A DNA stretch of 40,606 nucleotides from Lachnospiraceae bacterium (GTDB lineage: Bacteria; Bacillota; Clostridia; Lachnospirales; Lachnospiraceae), in assembly GCA_029005135.1 (NCBI GenBank), contig JAQXFO010000048.1, forward strand, positions 1 through 40,606, given 5' to 3'. Position numbers and translations under genes: made by a program. The notes under the pieces were generated by a model. The model worked only from the letters and a program-made list of their open reading frames with translations, had not been told where the DNA came from and did not search any database. Each line of letters begins with the position of its first letter. The stretch's first letter is position 1. This document shows, piece after piece, positions 30,793 through 38,306 of the stretch.

Positions 30793-32019
30793 ATGGGAAT
30801 CTATGAAGAACTGCAGGCCAGAGGCCTGATTGCCCAGGTGACGGATGAACCGGAGATCCGTGAGCTGATCAATAACGGCGGTGCCCGTTTTTATATCGGC
30901 TTTGATCCGACAGCGGATTCACTGCATGTCGGACATTTTATGGCGCTGTGCCTGATGAAGCGTCTTCAGATGGCCGGCAATAAGCCGATCGTCCTGGTGG
31001 GCGGCGGCACGGGCCATATCGGTGATCCGTCCGGCCGTTCCGATATGCGCAAGATGATGACAACGGAGATGATCCGGTATAACTGCGACTGCTTCCGCAA
31101 GCAGATGGAACGTTTTATCGATTTCGGTGAGGATAAGGCCATCATGGTCAACAACGCCGACTGGCTTCTCAAGCTGAATTACGTGGAACTGCTCCGGGAA
31201 GTCGGCGCCCAGTTCTCCGTCAACAACATGCTCCGGGCCGAGTGCTATAAGCAGCGTATGGAAAAGGGCCTGAGCTTCCTGGAATTCAACTACATGATCA
31301 TGCAGGCCTATGACTTCTATTATCTGCACAACGAATACGGCTGCAACATGCAGTTCGGCGGCGACGACCAGTGGAGCAACATGCTGGCCGGTACCGAACT
31401 GATCCGCAAGAAGACCGGCGACGACGCCTATGCTATGACGATCACCCTGCTTCTCAACAGTGAAGGCAAGAAGATGGGCAAGACCGCCAACGGGGCGGTC
31501 TGGCTGGACCCGAACAAGACATCTCCCTTTGAATTCTATCAGTACTGGCGCAATGTCAGCGATGCCGATGTGATGAAATGTCTGCGTATGCTGACCTTCC
31601 TCTCTCTGGAGGAGATCGCGGCCATGGAGGCGTGGGATGACAGCCGCATCAATGAGAAGAAGGATATCCTGGCCTATGAGCTGACGGCCCTGGTTCATGG
31701 CCGGGAAGAAGCCGACAAGGCAAGACAGGTCTCGCTGTCCCTCTTTGCCGGTATCGGCGATGATTCCCGGATGCCGGGAACAACTCTGCCGGCCTCGGAG
31801 GTGCCGGAAGAAGGCATCGGTGCCATTGCGCTTCTGGTGCGCTGTGGTCTGGCCTCCAGCAACGGTGAAGCCCGTCGCCTGATCCAGCAGGGCGGCGTTT
31901 CCTTCAACGGTGAAAAGGTTACCGCCATCGATGCGGTGGTGACGGTCGACAGTCTCAGAGAAGGCGTTAAGATCAAAAAAGGCAAAAAGGTCTATCATAA
32001 GGCCCGGCTGGCAGAATAA
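30793..32019 (+). CDS. tyrS: Tyrosyl-tRNA synthetase
   Basis: A 408-residue class I aminoacyl-tRNA synthetase that charges tRNA-Tyr. The HIGH motif reads HVGH (45-48), the tyrosine pocket includes YDFYYLHNEYGC and QFGGDDQWSN, and the KMSKS motif is the usual TyrRS variant KMGKT (227-231). A C-terminal S4 RNA-binding domain follows (LLVRCGLASSNGEARRLI). The start at 30793 follows AGGAGAG; upstream in-frame codons belong to the T-box terminator. The T-box leader controls it according to tRNA-Tyr charging. Confidence 0.97.
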   Translation: MGIYEELQARGLIAQVTDEPEIRELINNGGARFYIGFDPTADSLHVGHFMALCLMKRLQMAGNKPIVLVGGGTGHIGDPSGRSDMRKMMTTEMIRYNCDCFRKQMERFIDFGEDKAIMVNNADWLLKLNYVELLREVGAQFSVNNMLRAECYKQRMEKGLSFLEFNYMIMQAYDFYYLHNEYGCNMQFGGDDQWSNMLAGTELIRKKTGDDAYAMTITLLLNSEGKKMGKTANGAVWLDPNKTSPFEFYQYWRNVSDADVMKCLRMLTFLSLEEIAAMEAWDDSRINEKKDILAYELTALVHGREEADKARQVSLSLFAGIGDDSRMPGTTLPASEVPEEGIGAIALLVRCGLASSNGEARRLIQQGGVSFNGEKVTAIDAVVTVDSLREGVKIKKGKKVYHKARLAE

Positions 32020-32101
32020 ACATACCGGTCCGGACAGCCGGGAGGCTCCCGTCTGCCGAAAGGGCAGCGGCAGCTCTCCGCCGGCAGGATGACGGAAACA
32101 G
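32020..32101. other. Short GC-rich spacer after tyrS
   Basis: It contains overlapping inverted segments (ctgccg/cggcag, gggag/ctccc) that could fold, but no T-run follows directly. A tyrS terminator cannot be assigned with confidence. Confidence 0.3.
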
Positions 32102-32130
32102 TTGATTTTTTTCCGGCAGGCATCTATAAT
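32102..32130 (+). promoter_or_regulatory. Promoter of tadA, 8 bp from its start codon
   Basis: TTGATT at 32102-32107, 17-bp spacer, consensus TATAAT at 32125-32130. Only eight bases separate the -10 from the tadA ATG, so the expected transcript begins at or next to the A of ATG. Confidence 0.7.
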
Positions 32131-32138
32131 AAGCGGGT

Positions 32139-32597
32139 ATGAACACAGACGAGAAATACATGCGCGAAGCGCTTCGCCAGGCCGGGAAGGCCGCAGCCAT
32201 CGATGAGGTGCCGATCGGCTGCGTTATTGTCCGGGATGATAAAATCATCGCCCGCGGCTATAACCGACGCAATACCGACGGCAATACGCTGGCGCATGCC
32301 GAGATCACGGCCATCCGGAAGGCCTGCCGCCTGACAGGCGACTGGCGGCTGGAGGACTGTACGATCTACATCACACTGGAGCCCTGTCCCATGTGTGCCG
32401 GTGCCATTGTTCAGGCCCGCATACCGACAGCCGTCATCGGCTGTATGAATCCCAAGGCCGGCTGCGCCGGTTCTGTGACGAACCTGCTTCAGATGAGCGG
32501 CTTCAACCACCGCGTTGATATCCGGCAGGGGATACTCGAAGAGGAGTGCCGTGAGACGCTCCAGTCATTTTTCAGGAAACTGAGAGCTTCCAGATAA
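32139..32597 (+). CDS. tadA: tRNA-specific adenosine deaminase TadA
   Basis: A 152-residue zinc deaminase that converts wobble adenosine 34 to inosine in tRNA-Arg(ACG). Zinc and catalytic residues are His53/Glu55 in LAHAEIT and Cys83/Cys86 in PCPMC. The N-terminal helix YMREALRQAGKAAAIDEVPIG is typical of the family and supports the start at 32139. There is no ribosome site, and the promoter lies only 8 bp upstream, so the mRNA appears to be leaderless. tRNA-Ser follows after 16 bp. Confidence 0.93.
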   Translation: MNTDEKYMREALRQAGKAAAIDEVPIGCVIVRDDKIIARGYNRRNTDGNTLAHAEITAIRKACRLTGDWRLEDCTIYITLEPCPMCAGAIVQARIPTAVIGCMNPKAGCAGSVTNLLQMSGFNHRVDIRQGILEEECRETLQSFFRKLRASR

Positions 32598-32613
32598 GCT
32601 TGAAGTGATATAA

Positions 32614-32701
32614 GGAGAGGTATCGAAGTGGTCATAACGAGCCGCACTCGAAATGCGGTCACCGGTTTTCCGGTGCGAGGGTTCGAATCCCTTCCTCTCC
32701 G
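32614..32701 (+). tRNA. tRNA-Ser (anticodon CGA)
   Basis: An 88-nt tRNA with the long variable arm of the serine type. Acceptor GGAGAGG/CCTCTCC, anticodon stem CCGCA/TGCGG with loop CTCGAAA giving CGA, variable arm caccgg/ccggtg, T-arm GAGGG/CCCTT with TTCGAAT. The discriminator is G; CCA is not encoded. No separate promoter fits in the 16 bp after tadA, so it is probably cotranscribed with tadA and processed. Confidence 0.95.
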
Positions 32702-32705
32702 CGTC

Positions 32706-32740
32706 GAGCTCTGAAAACCGCTGGTTTTCAGAGCTCTTTT
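32706..32740 (+). terminator. Terminator after tRNA-Ser
   Basis: 14-bp stem gagctctgaaaacc/ggttttcagagctc, loop gct, followed by TTTT. Confidence 0.85.
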
Positions 32741-32781
32741 CGTAACCGGAGATCAGCTATGGCAACATATCGGGTAATAAG

Positions 32782-34164
32782 ATGAAAATACTCAGCAAGC
32801 GCACGGCGGCCTGTCTGACCGCTCTGTGTCTGGTTATCAGCCTGCTATTTCCTCTGACGGCCGAGGCCTCGGATCCGCTGACCAACCATCTGGAGGACTG
32901 GCCGGCAATGGCGGATATCGAGGAAGGCAGTGCCGTCGTTATCGACGCCGATACCGGGGGCATTGTCTACTCGCTTAACAGGGACGAGGTCCTTTATCCG
33001 GCTTCGGTCACGAAGATCCTGACCTGCCTCCTGACGCTGGAAAAGACGGCGATGACGGATACGGTGGTGATGGGCGAGGAAGCCCTGTCCGTAGCGGTGG
33101 CCGGCAACTCTAACATTTCCCCGGTGCTGGGGGAGTCCTTCACCGTCGAACAGTGTCTTTATATGCTGATGCTCAAATCCGCCAATGACGTGGCCGTTCA
33201 GCTGGCAATCCAATGCGCCGGCTCTGTCAGTGCCTTCTGCACTATGATGAATGAGAGGGCTGCGGCCATTGGCTGCCGGAATACGCATTTTACAAATCCG
33301 AGCGGTCTTCCCGACGAGAATCACACCACCACGGCCTACGATCTGGCTCTGATCATGAGAGAGTGTCTGAAAAATGACACTTTCCGCTCCCTGATCGCGA
33401 CGACGTCCTACACGGTGCCGGCCACGAATAAAACGGCCGAAGCCAGGACCTATGAGAATCATAACCGGCTCATTATGCCGACGGGCGAGTATTATTATGC
33501 CCCCTGCATCGGCGGCAAGACCGGTTATACCGAAGCGGCGGGCCGGACGCTGGCGGCAGCCGCACAGAAGGATGGCAGGACGCTGATCGCCGTGACCATG
33601 GCGGGCAGCAGCCGTCAGGATTTTGTGGATATGACGGCTCTGTTTGAATACGGCTTTCAGAATTTTTCCAATGTCATTTATCGGGCGGAGAACGGCGCCG
33701 AGGGGAACTGTACCTTGCCTTCGGGAATGGACACGTCCCGGATCACCGAGGGTGAAACCACGGCCACACCGGACGGCAGCAGGATCGAGCTGATCTATGA
33801 CGGCAAGATGAAGGTCGGCGAGCTGACTGCGGCCGTACCGGCGCAGTCCGATGCCGAGGCTCCGCTGAACACAGGCGAAACCGTCGACAATAGTGAAGGT
33901 GACGGTACCATCGCCGGCACAGCGGCTTCTGATGGTGAACAGAAGGCAGTAAAGGAGAAGAGAAGAATGAGAACACCGGTCCTCATAGCCCTGATTGCGG
34001 CGATTCTGGCGATCGTCGTCATGACGGCCACCCTGCTGATCATTCACGCCGAGAACAGGCGGCGGGAAGAGAAGCGAAGACGGGCGGAAGCGAGAAAACG
34101 GCGGGCCGCCGGGACGGAACGGCATCGCCGGAGACCGGAGGCCGGAGCCGAAGACGAGCAGTAA
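32782..34164 (+). CDS. D-alanyl-D-alanine carboxypeptidase (PBP5/DacF type)
   Basis: A 460-residue penicillin-binding protein of the S11 peptidase family that trims the last D-Ala of peptidoglycan stem peptides. A signal peptide spans about residues 1-30 (LTAEAS cleavage region). The active-site motifs are Ser75-x-x-Lys78 (SVTK), Ser133-Ala-Asn135 and Lys246-Thr-Gly248. A C-terminal membrane helix (about residues 394-416) is followed by a very basic tail (RRREEKRRRAEARKRRAAG), so the enzyme is anchored with the catalytic domain outside. It lies between the tRNA-Ser terminator and the SRP RNA terminator and is monocistronic. No clear ribosome site is seen at the ATG. Confidence 0.92.
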   Translation: MKILSKRTAACLTALCLVISLLFPLTAEASDPLTNHLEDWPAMADIEEGSAVVIDADTGGIVYSLNRDEVLYPASVTKILTCLLTLEKTAMTDTVVMGEEALSVAVAGNSNISPVLGESFTVEQCLYMLMLKSANDVAVQLAIQCAGSVSAFCTMMNERAAAIGCRNTHFTNPSGLPDENHTTTAYDLALIMRECLKNDTFRSLIATTSYTVPATNKTAEARTYENHNRLIMPTGEYYYAPCIGGKTGYTEAAGRTLAAAAQKDGRTLIAVTMAGSSRQDFVDMTALFEYGFQNFSNVIYRAENGAEGNCTLPSGMDTSRITEGETTATPDGSRIELIYDGKMKVGELTAAVPAQSDAEAPLNTGETVDNSEGDGTIAGTAASDGEQKAVKEKRRMRTPVLIALIAAILAIVVMTATLLIIHAENRRREEKRRRAEARKRRAAGTERHRRRPEAGAEDEQ

Positions 34165-34220
34165 GAAAGAAGCGGATTAAAAACAGTCAATCTCTGACAA
34201 GGAGATATGACGAAAACGAA

Positions 34221-34256
34221 AAAAGGGATCATCGCCTATCGGCGGTGATCCCTTTT
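34221..34256. terminator. Bidirectional terminator between dac gene and SRP RNA
   Basis: A 16-bp stem aaaagggatcatcgcc/ggcggtgatccctttt (with G-T pairs) and loop tatc. It has T-runs in both directions, ending the carboxypeptidase gene on the plus strand and the SRP RNA on the minus strand. Confidence 0.88.
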
Positions 34257-34267
34257 GCTGACATGAA

Positions 34268-34535
34268 AAATCCGTGCGCCTCACCTCGCAGATCTGTCCA
34301 CAGACGTTACCTTACCGGCTTGCTCAGTCCAGGCACCCTTGCGGCACACGTGAGGTCCGGCTTAGTGCTGCTGTGTTCCCACCCTGACACGGTTCACCGG
34401 TTCCCGCTGCGCAAGACCCAAACGTCATAACTGCCCTCTAAGGGCGGCTCCATAAACAGAAATTCTCAGATCGGCATCACCCCTGCTGTAGCGGATTGCA
34501 GGTACAGGGCTCCGCTAATTCCCCGGCTGCACGGA
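34268..34535 (-). ncRNA. ffs: Signal recognition particle RNA, large bacterial type
   Basis: About 268 nt on the minus strand. Domain IV is recognisable as GTGTCAGGGTGGGAACACAG followed by CAGCAC, with the GGAA tetraloop and the Ffh-binding symmetric loop. Its 5' end (CCGTGC) can pair with its 3' end (GCACGG), as in the closed Alu-plus-S form found in Gram-positive bacteria. With Ffh and FtsY it targets membrane and secreted proteins. A strong promoter (34541-34569) and a terminator (34221-34256) bound it. End positions are estimated. Confidence 0.92.
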
Positions 34536-34540
34536 CCTTC

Positions 34541-34569
34541 ATTATAACGGGAATTCGGCTTTAAGTCAA
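34541..34569 (-). promoter_or_regulatory. SRP RNA promoter
   Basis: Minus strand TTGACT, 17-bp spacer, TATAAT. Expected start near 34535. Confidence 0.85.
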
Positions 34570-34572
34570 ACA

Positions 34573-34601
34573 TTGTGCATTTTTTTAAAATGGCATATAC
34601 T
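34573..34601 (+). promoter_or_regulatory. Promoter of the phosphofructokinase gene
   Basis: TTGTGC, 17-bp spacer, TATACT. Its -35 is only three bases from the -35 of the divergent SRP RNA promoter. Confidence 0.6.
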
Positions 34602-34640
34602 GAAAATGGTTTTTTATTCCGTAAACAGGGGGATTATTTT

Positions 34641-35720
34641 ATGAAAAGAATAGGTATGCTGACCAGCGGCGGCGACTGCCAGGCGCTGAATGCCACGATG
34701 CGGGGTGTTGTCAAGGGGCTCTTCAATTCCCTGTCCGATGTCGAGATCTATGGCTTTGAAGAAGGCTACAAAGGCCTGATCTACGGCAATTACCGTTTGC
34801 TGTCCGCCCGTGATTTTTCGGGTATCCTGACACAGGGCGGCACTATTATCGGCTCCTCCCGCCAGCCTTTCAAACTGATGAGAGTTCCGGATGAGAACGG
34901 TCTTGACAAGGTCGAGGCCATGAAGCAGAACTACCATAAGCTGCGCCTGGACTGTCTTGTGATCCTCGGCGGCAACGGAACACAGAAAACAGCGAATCTT
35001 CTGCGGGAAGAGGGATTGAATGTCATCCATCTGCCCAAGACAATCGATAACGATATCTATGGCACGGATCTGACCTTCGGTTATCAGACGGCCATTAATA
35101 TTGCGACGGAATGCATCGACTGCATCCATACGACAGCCTCATCCCACGGCCGCTGCTTTATCGTTGAGGTCATGGGCCATAAGGTCGGCTGGCTGACGCT
35201 CAACGCCGGTATTGCCGGCGGCGCCGATATCATCCTTCTGCCAGAGATTCCGTATGATCTCGACAAGGTCTGTGAAGCCATCGAAAAGCGTCACAAATCC
35301 GGCAAAAAGTTTACAATCCTGGCTGTGGCCGAAGGCGCCGTCTCCAAAGAGATGGCCGCCCTTGACAAGAAAGAACGGGCCAAGGCTATGGAAAAGATGC
35401 TCAAGAGATATCCGTCCATCTCCTACAAACTGGCGGAAGAGATCACCGAGAGAACGGGCGCCGAGGTGCGCGTGACTGTGCCGGGCCACACACAGCGCGG
35501 CGGTTCTCCCTGTGCCTTTGACCGTGTTCTCAGCACCAGACTGGGTGCCTATGCCGCTCAGTGCATTATCAAGGAACAGTACGGCATCATGGTGGCGGTC
35601 GTGGACAACCAGATCAAGAAGGTCAAACTTTCCGAATGCGCCGGCAAACTGAAATCCGTATCACCGGATGATCAGACGATCATGCTGGCCAAGTCCATCG
35701 GTATTTCCTTCGGCGACTGA
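34641..35720 (+). CDS. 6-phosphofructokinase family protein
   Basis: A 359-residue phosphofructokinase, phosphorylating fructose 6-phosphate to the 1,6-bisphosphate in glycolysis. Motifs: TSGGDCQALNA (phosphate binding), GGNGTQ (N112/G113), the catalytic PKTIDND (Lys133, Asp136), the fructose-6-phosphate region VMGHKVGWLTLNAG, and PGHTQRGGSPCAFDR. Gly113 is what ATP-using enzymes have at the key phosphoryl-donor position, but Lys133 is typical of pyrophosphate-using enzymes, and Asn112 replaces the usual Asp. The phosphoryl donor is therefore unclear. The ribosome site is CAGGGGGA. It is followed by dnaX after 22 bp without a clear terminator. Confidence 0.85.
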   Translation: MKRIGMLTSGGDCQALNATMRGVVKGLFNSLSDVEIYGFEEGYKGLIYGNYRLLSARDFSGILTQGGTIIGSSRQPFKLMRVPDENGLDKVEAMKQNYHKLRLDCLVILGGNGTQKTANLLREEGLNVIHLPKTIDNDIYGTDLTFGYQTAINIATECIDCIHTTASSHGRCFIVEVMGHKVGWLTLNAGIAGGADIILLPEIPYDLDKVCEAIEKRHKSGKKFTILAVAEGAVSKEMAALDKKERAKAMEKMLKRYPSISYKLAEEITERTGAEVRVTVPGHTQRGGSPCAFDRVLSTRLGAYAAQCIIKEQYGIMVAVVDNQIKKVKLSECAGKLKSVSPDDQTIMLAKSIGISFGD

Positions 35721-35742
35721 GTCGCCGTCCTTTGGAGAACAC

Positions 35743-37374
35743 ATGTCTTATGTTGCTTTATATCGCAAATTCCGGCCCTCGACCTTTGACGAGGTCAGAG
35801 GGCAGGAGGCGATAGTCACCACATTAAAAAACCAGGTGAAGACCGGACGGGTCCAGCACGCGTATCTTTTCTGCGGCACACGCGGAACAGGCAAGACAAG
35901 CGTCGCGAAGATCCTTGCCCGGTCTGTTAACTGTGAGCACCCGGTGGACGGCAGCCCCTGCGGGGAATGCGCCGTCTGCCGTCAGATCGCTTCGGGCTCG
36001 TCGATGAATGTCATCGAGATCGATGCCGCGTCCAACAACGGCGTTGACAACATCCGCGATATCATCGAGGAGGTTCAGTATCGTCCGCCGACAGGCCGTT
36101 ATAAGGTCTATATCATCGACGAGGTTCATATGCTGTCCACCGGCGCCTTCAACGCGCTTCTAAAGACTCTTGAAGAGCCGCCGGAATACGTCATCTTTAT
36201 CCTGGCCACCACGGAATTTGCCAAGATTCCCCTGACGATCCTGTCGCGCTGCCAGCGCTATGATTTTCATCGGATCGACACACCGACCATTGCGGGACGG
36301 CTCCGGGAACTGACGGAAAAGGAGGGCCATGAGGCGGAGGAGAAGGCACTGGCCTACATTGCCAGAGCCGCCGACGGCTCGATGCGCGACGCCCTGTCGC
36401 TGCTAGATCAGTGCCTGGCCTTCCTGACCGGCGATGTGCTGACCTATGACAAGGTCCTGGAGATTCTGGGAGCGGCGGATACCGCCGTTTACCGGGAACT
36501 TCTGCTTGATCTGACAGAGGGAGATGTGCCGGCGGCTCTGCGGATACTCGATACGATGCTGGACAGCGGCCGGGAGATCGGCCAGTTTGTCTCGGATTTT
36601 ATCTGGTACCTGCGGAACCTCCTGATGGTATCCTCGACGGCGCCGGGGGAGGAGATACCTGTCGATGCCTCCGATGAGCAGCTGACGGAATGGCGCGAGA
36701 CGACGGCTTATGTTGACCAGAATACGCTGATGCGGTATATCCGGGTCCTGTCGGAGCTGACATCCCAGCTGCGGCAGGCTTCCAACCGGCGGGTCCTGAC
36801 CGAGGTGGCCGTCATTCGCCTGGCGAAGCCTCAGATGGAGGTCAGGCAGGATGCCGTGCTGGATCGGCTGAGACGGCTTGAGGAGAGGCTTGAACGGCTG
36901 GAAAAGAACGGTGTCGTGGCAACGGCGGCCGGGACCGGCCCTGCTGCCGCCGATACCGGCGCTTCTCCGGCGGCTGCGGATGGGACGGAAGAGGAAACCG
37001 CGGATCCCCCGACTCCGCCTGCCCCGGAGGACCTTCAGAAGATCCGGCGGGAATGGCCCTCGATTCTTGATGAAATGAAGCGGAAATTCCCCGGGGAATG
37101 CGGCCTGATCCGGTCCCAGGCGGCCCTGAAATTCGCCCCCGGCAGCAGCAAACCGGAGCTCTATATTGAATTCAATAAGGATCTGGCTTATGATGATGTC
37201 ATTCGTTCGGATTTTGCGAAAGGCCTGACGGCCTGTCTCAGACGCCGCTACCGGATTGAGGTTCCTGTCACGATCATAAAGAGCGGCGAAAACCATGTGC
37301 CCCTGGCGGCATTGTCGCTGGAGGAACAGCTGGGGCGGATCCATATGCCCATAGATATCGAAGAGGAGAACTGA
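35743..37374 (+). CDS. dnaX: DNA polymerase III subunit gamma/tau
   Basis: A 543-residue clamp-loader ATPase. It opens with the canonical SYVALYRKFRPSTFDEVRGQ. The Walker A is GTRGTGKT (K51, T52), the zinc site is C64, C73, C76, C79, and the Walker B/DEAH-like motif is IIDEVHMLS. The SRC motif reads LSRCQRYDF. A leucine/arginine-rich coiled coil (RLRRLEERLERLEK) and an Ala/Pro/Glu-rich linker lead to a C-terminal domain, making it tau-like. No frameshift site for a short gamma form was found by eye. The start at 35743 follows TTTGGAGAA. ybaB begins one base after its stop. Confidence 0.96.
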   Translation: MSYVALYRKFRPSTFDEVRGQEAIVTTLKNQVKTGRVQHAYLFCGTRGTGKTSVAKILARSVNCEHPVDGSPCGECAVCRQIASGSSMNVIEIDAASNNGVDNIRDIIEEVQYRPPTGRYKVYIIDEVHMLSTGAFNALLKTLEEPPEYVIFILATTEFAKIPLTILSRCQRYDFHRIDTPTIAGRLRELTEKEGHEAEEKALAYIARAADGSMRDALSLLDQCLAFLTGDVLTYDKVLEILGAADTAVYRELLLDLTEGDVPAALRILDTMLDSGREIGQFVSDFIWYLRNLLMVSSTAPGEEIPVDASDEQLTEWRETTAYVDQNTLMRYIRVLSELTSQLRQASNRRVLTEVAVIRLAKPQMEVRQDAVLDRLRRLEERLERLEKNGVVATAAGTGPAAADTGASPAAADGTEEETADPPTPPAPEDLQKIRREWPSILDEMKRKFPGECGLIRSQAALKFAPGSSKPELYIEFNKDLAYDDVIRSDFAKGLTACLRRRYRIEVPVTIIKSGENHVPLAALSLEEQLGRIHMPIDIEEEN

Positions 37375-37375
37375 T

Positions 37376-37720
37376 ATGGCCAAAAGAGGCGGTTTTAACG
37401 GCATGGGAATGCCGGGAAACATGAATAACCTGATGAAACAGGCTCAGAAGATGCAGCAGAAGATGCAGGAGAATCAGCGCGCTCTGGAAGAGAAGATCTT
37501 TGAGGCCTCCGCCGGCGGCGGTGCCGTCACGGTTAAAATGAGCGGCAAGCGTGAGATCACGGCACTGGAGATCTCGCCGGACGCGGTCGATCCCGATGAT
37601 GTGGAGACACTCCAGGATCTGATCACGGCGGCTTTCAACGAAGTCATGAAAAAGATCGATGAAGAATCGGCCCAGCAGCTCGGATCCCTGACAGGAGGCC
37701 TCGGCGGTGGATTATTTTAG
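37376..37720 (+). CDS. YbaB/EbfC family nucleoid-associated protein
   Basis: A 114-residue DNA-binding protein of the YbaB/EbfC family, usually dimeric, binding DNA along the nucleoid. It has a Gly/Asn/Met-rich start, a long Gln/Met-rich helix (KQAQKMQQKMQENQ) and the conserved beta region VTVKMSGKREITALEIS. It is one base downstream of dnaX, with AGAGGAGA upstream, and overlaps the recR start by 14 nt. The conserved dnaX-ybaB-recR order supports the call. Confidence 0.93.
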   Translation: MAKRGGFNGMGMPGNMNNLMKQAQKMQQKMQENQRALEEKIFEASAGGGAVTVKMSGKREITALEISPDAVDPDDVETLQDLITAAFNEVMKKIDEESAQQLGSLTGGLGGGLF

Positions 37721-38303
37721 CGGGTATATCCGGACACTGGTGGAGCAGTTGAGCCTTTTGCCCGGCATCGGCGCCAAGACGGCTCAGAGGCTCGCGTTTT
37801 ACCTGATCAGCCAGCCGAAGGAGAAGGTTGACCGTCTGGCCCAGGCCATGACGGACGCCCGGAACCATGTGCGCTATTGCCGCACCTGCTGTACCCTGAC
37901 CGATGCCGAGGCGTGTCCGATCTGTGCCGACAGCCGGCGTGATCACAGCCAGATCATGGTGGTGGAGACCCCCGGCGATCTGGCAGCCTATGAGAAAACC
38001 GGCAAATACAAAGGGGTCTACCATGTCCTGCACGGGGCCATATCCCCGATGCTCGGCGTCGGTCCCGATGATATCCGCCTGAAGGAACTGATGACGCGTC
38101 TTCACGGGGATGTGTCGGAAGTGATCATCGCCACCAATTCCTCGCTGGAGGGAGAGACGACGGCGATGTACATCAGCAAGCTCATCAAACCGACGGGAAT
38201 CCGGGTGACGCGGATCGCCAGCGGCGTGCCGGTGGGCGGTGACCTTGAAAATATCGATGAAGTCACGCTTTTGCGGGCCCTTGACGGGAGAACCGATCTG
38301 TAA
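37707..38303 (+). CDS. recR: Recombination mediator RecR
   Basis: A 198-residue DNA repair protein, full length. It has an N-terminal helix-hairpin-helix (LLPGIGAKTAQRLAFYL), a zinc finger (CRTC...CPIC), a Toprim domain (IMVVETPGDLAAYEKTGKY...) and the C-terminal ATP-binding-like region (TRIASGVPVGGDLENIDE). With RecO and RecF it loads RecA onto gapped DNA. The start is GTG, 14 nt inside the 3' end of ybaB, with AGGAGG upstream, so translation is coupled. Confidence 0.96.
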   Translation: MDYFSGYIRTLVEQLSLLPGIGAKTAQRLAFYLISQPKEKVDRLAQAMTDARNHVRYCRTCCTLTDAEACPICADSRRDHSQIMVVETPGDLAAYEKTGKYKGVYHVLHGAISPMLGVGPDDIRLKELMTRLHGDVSEVIIATNSSLEGETTAMYISKLIKPTGIRVTRIASGVPVGGDLENIDEVTLLRALDGRTDL

Positions 38304-38306
38304 TCC

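Noticed and set aside
34245-34430. 61-codon frame on the plus strand
   Set aside because: Lies entirely over the SRP RNA and its terminator on the opposite strand.
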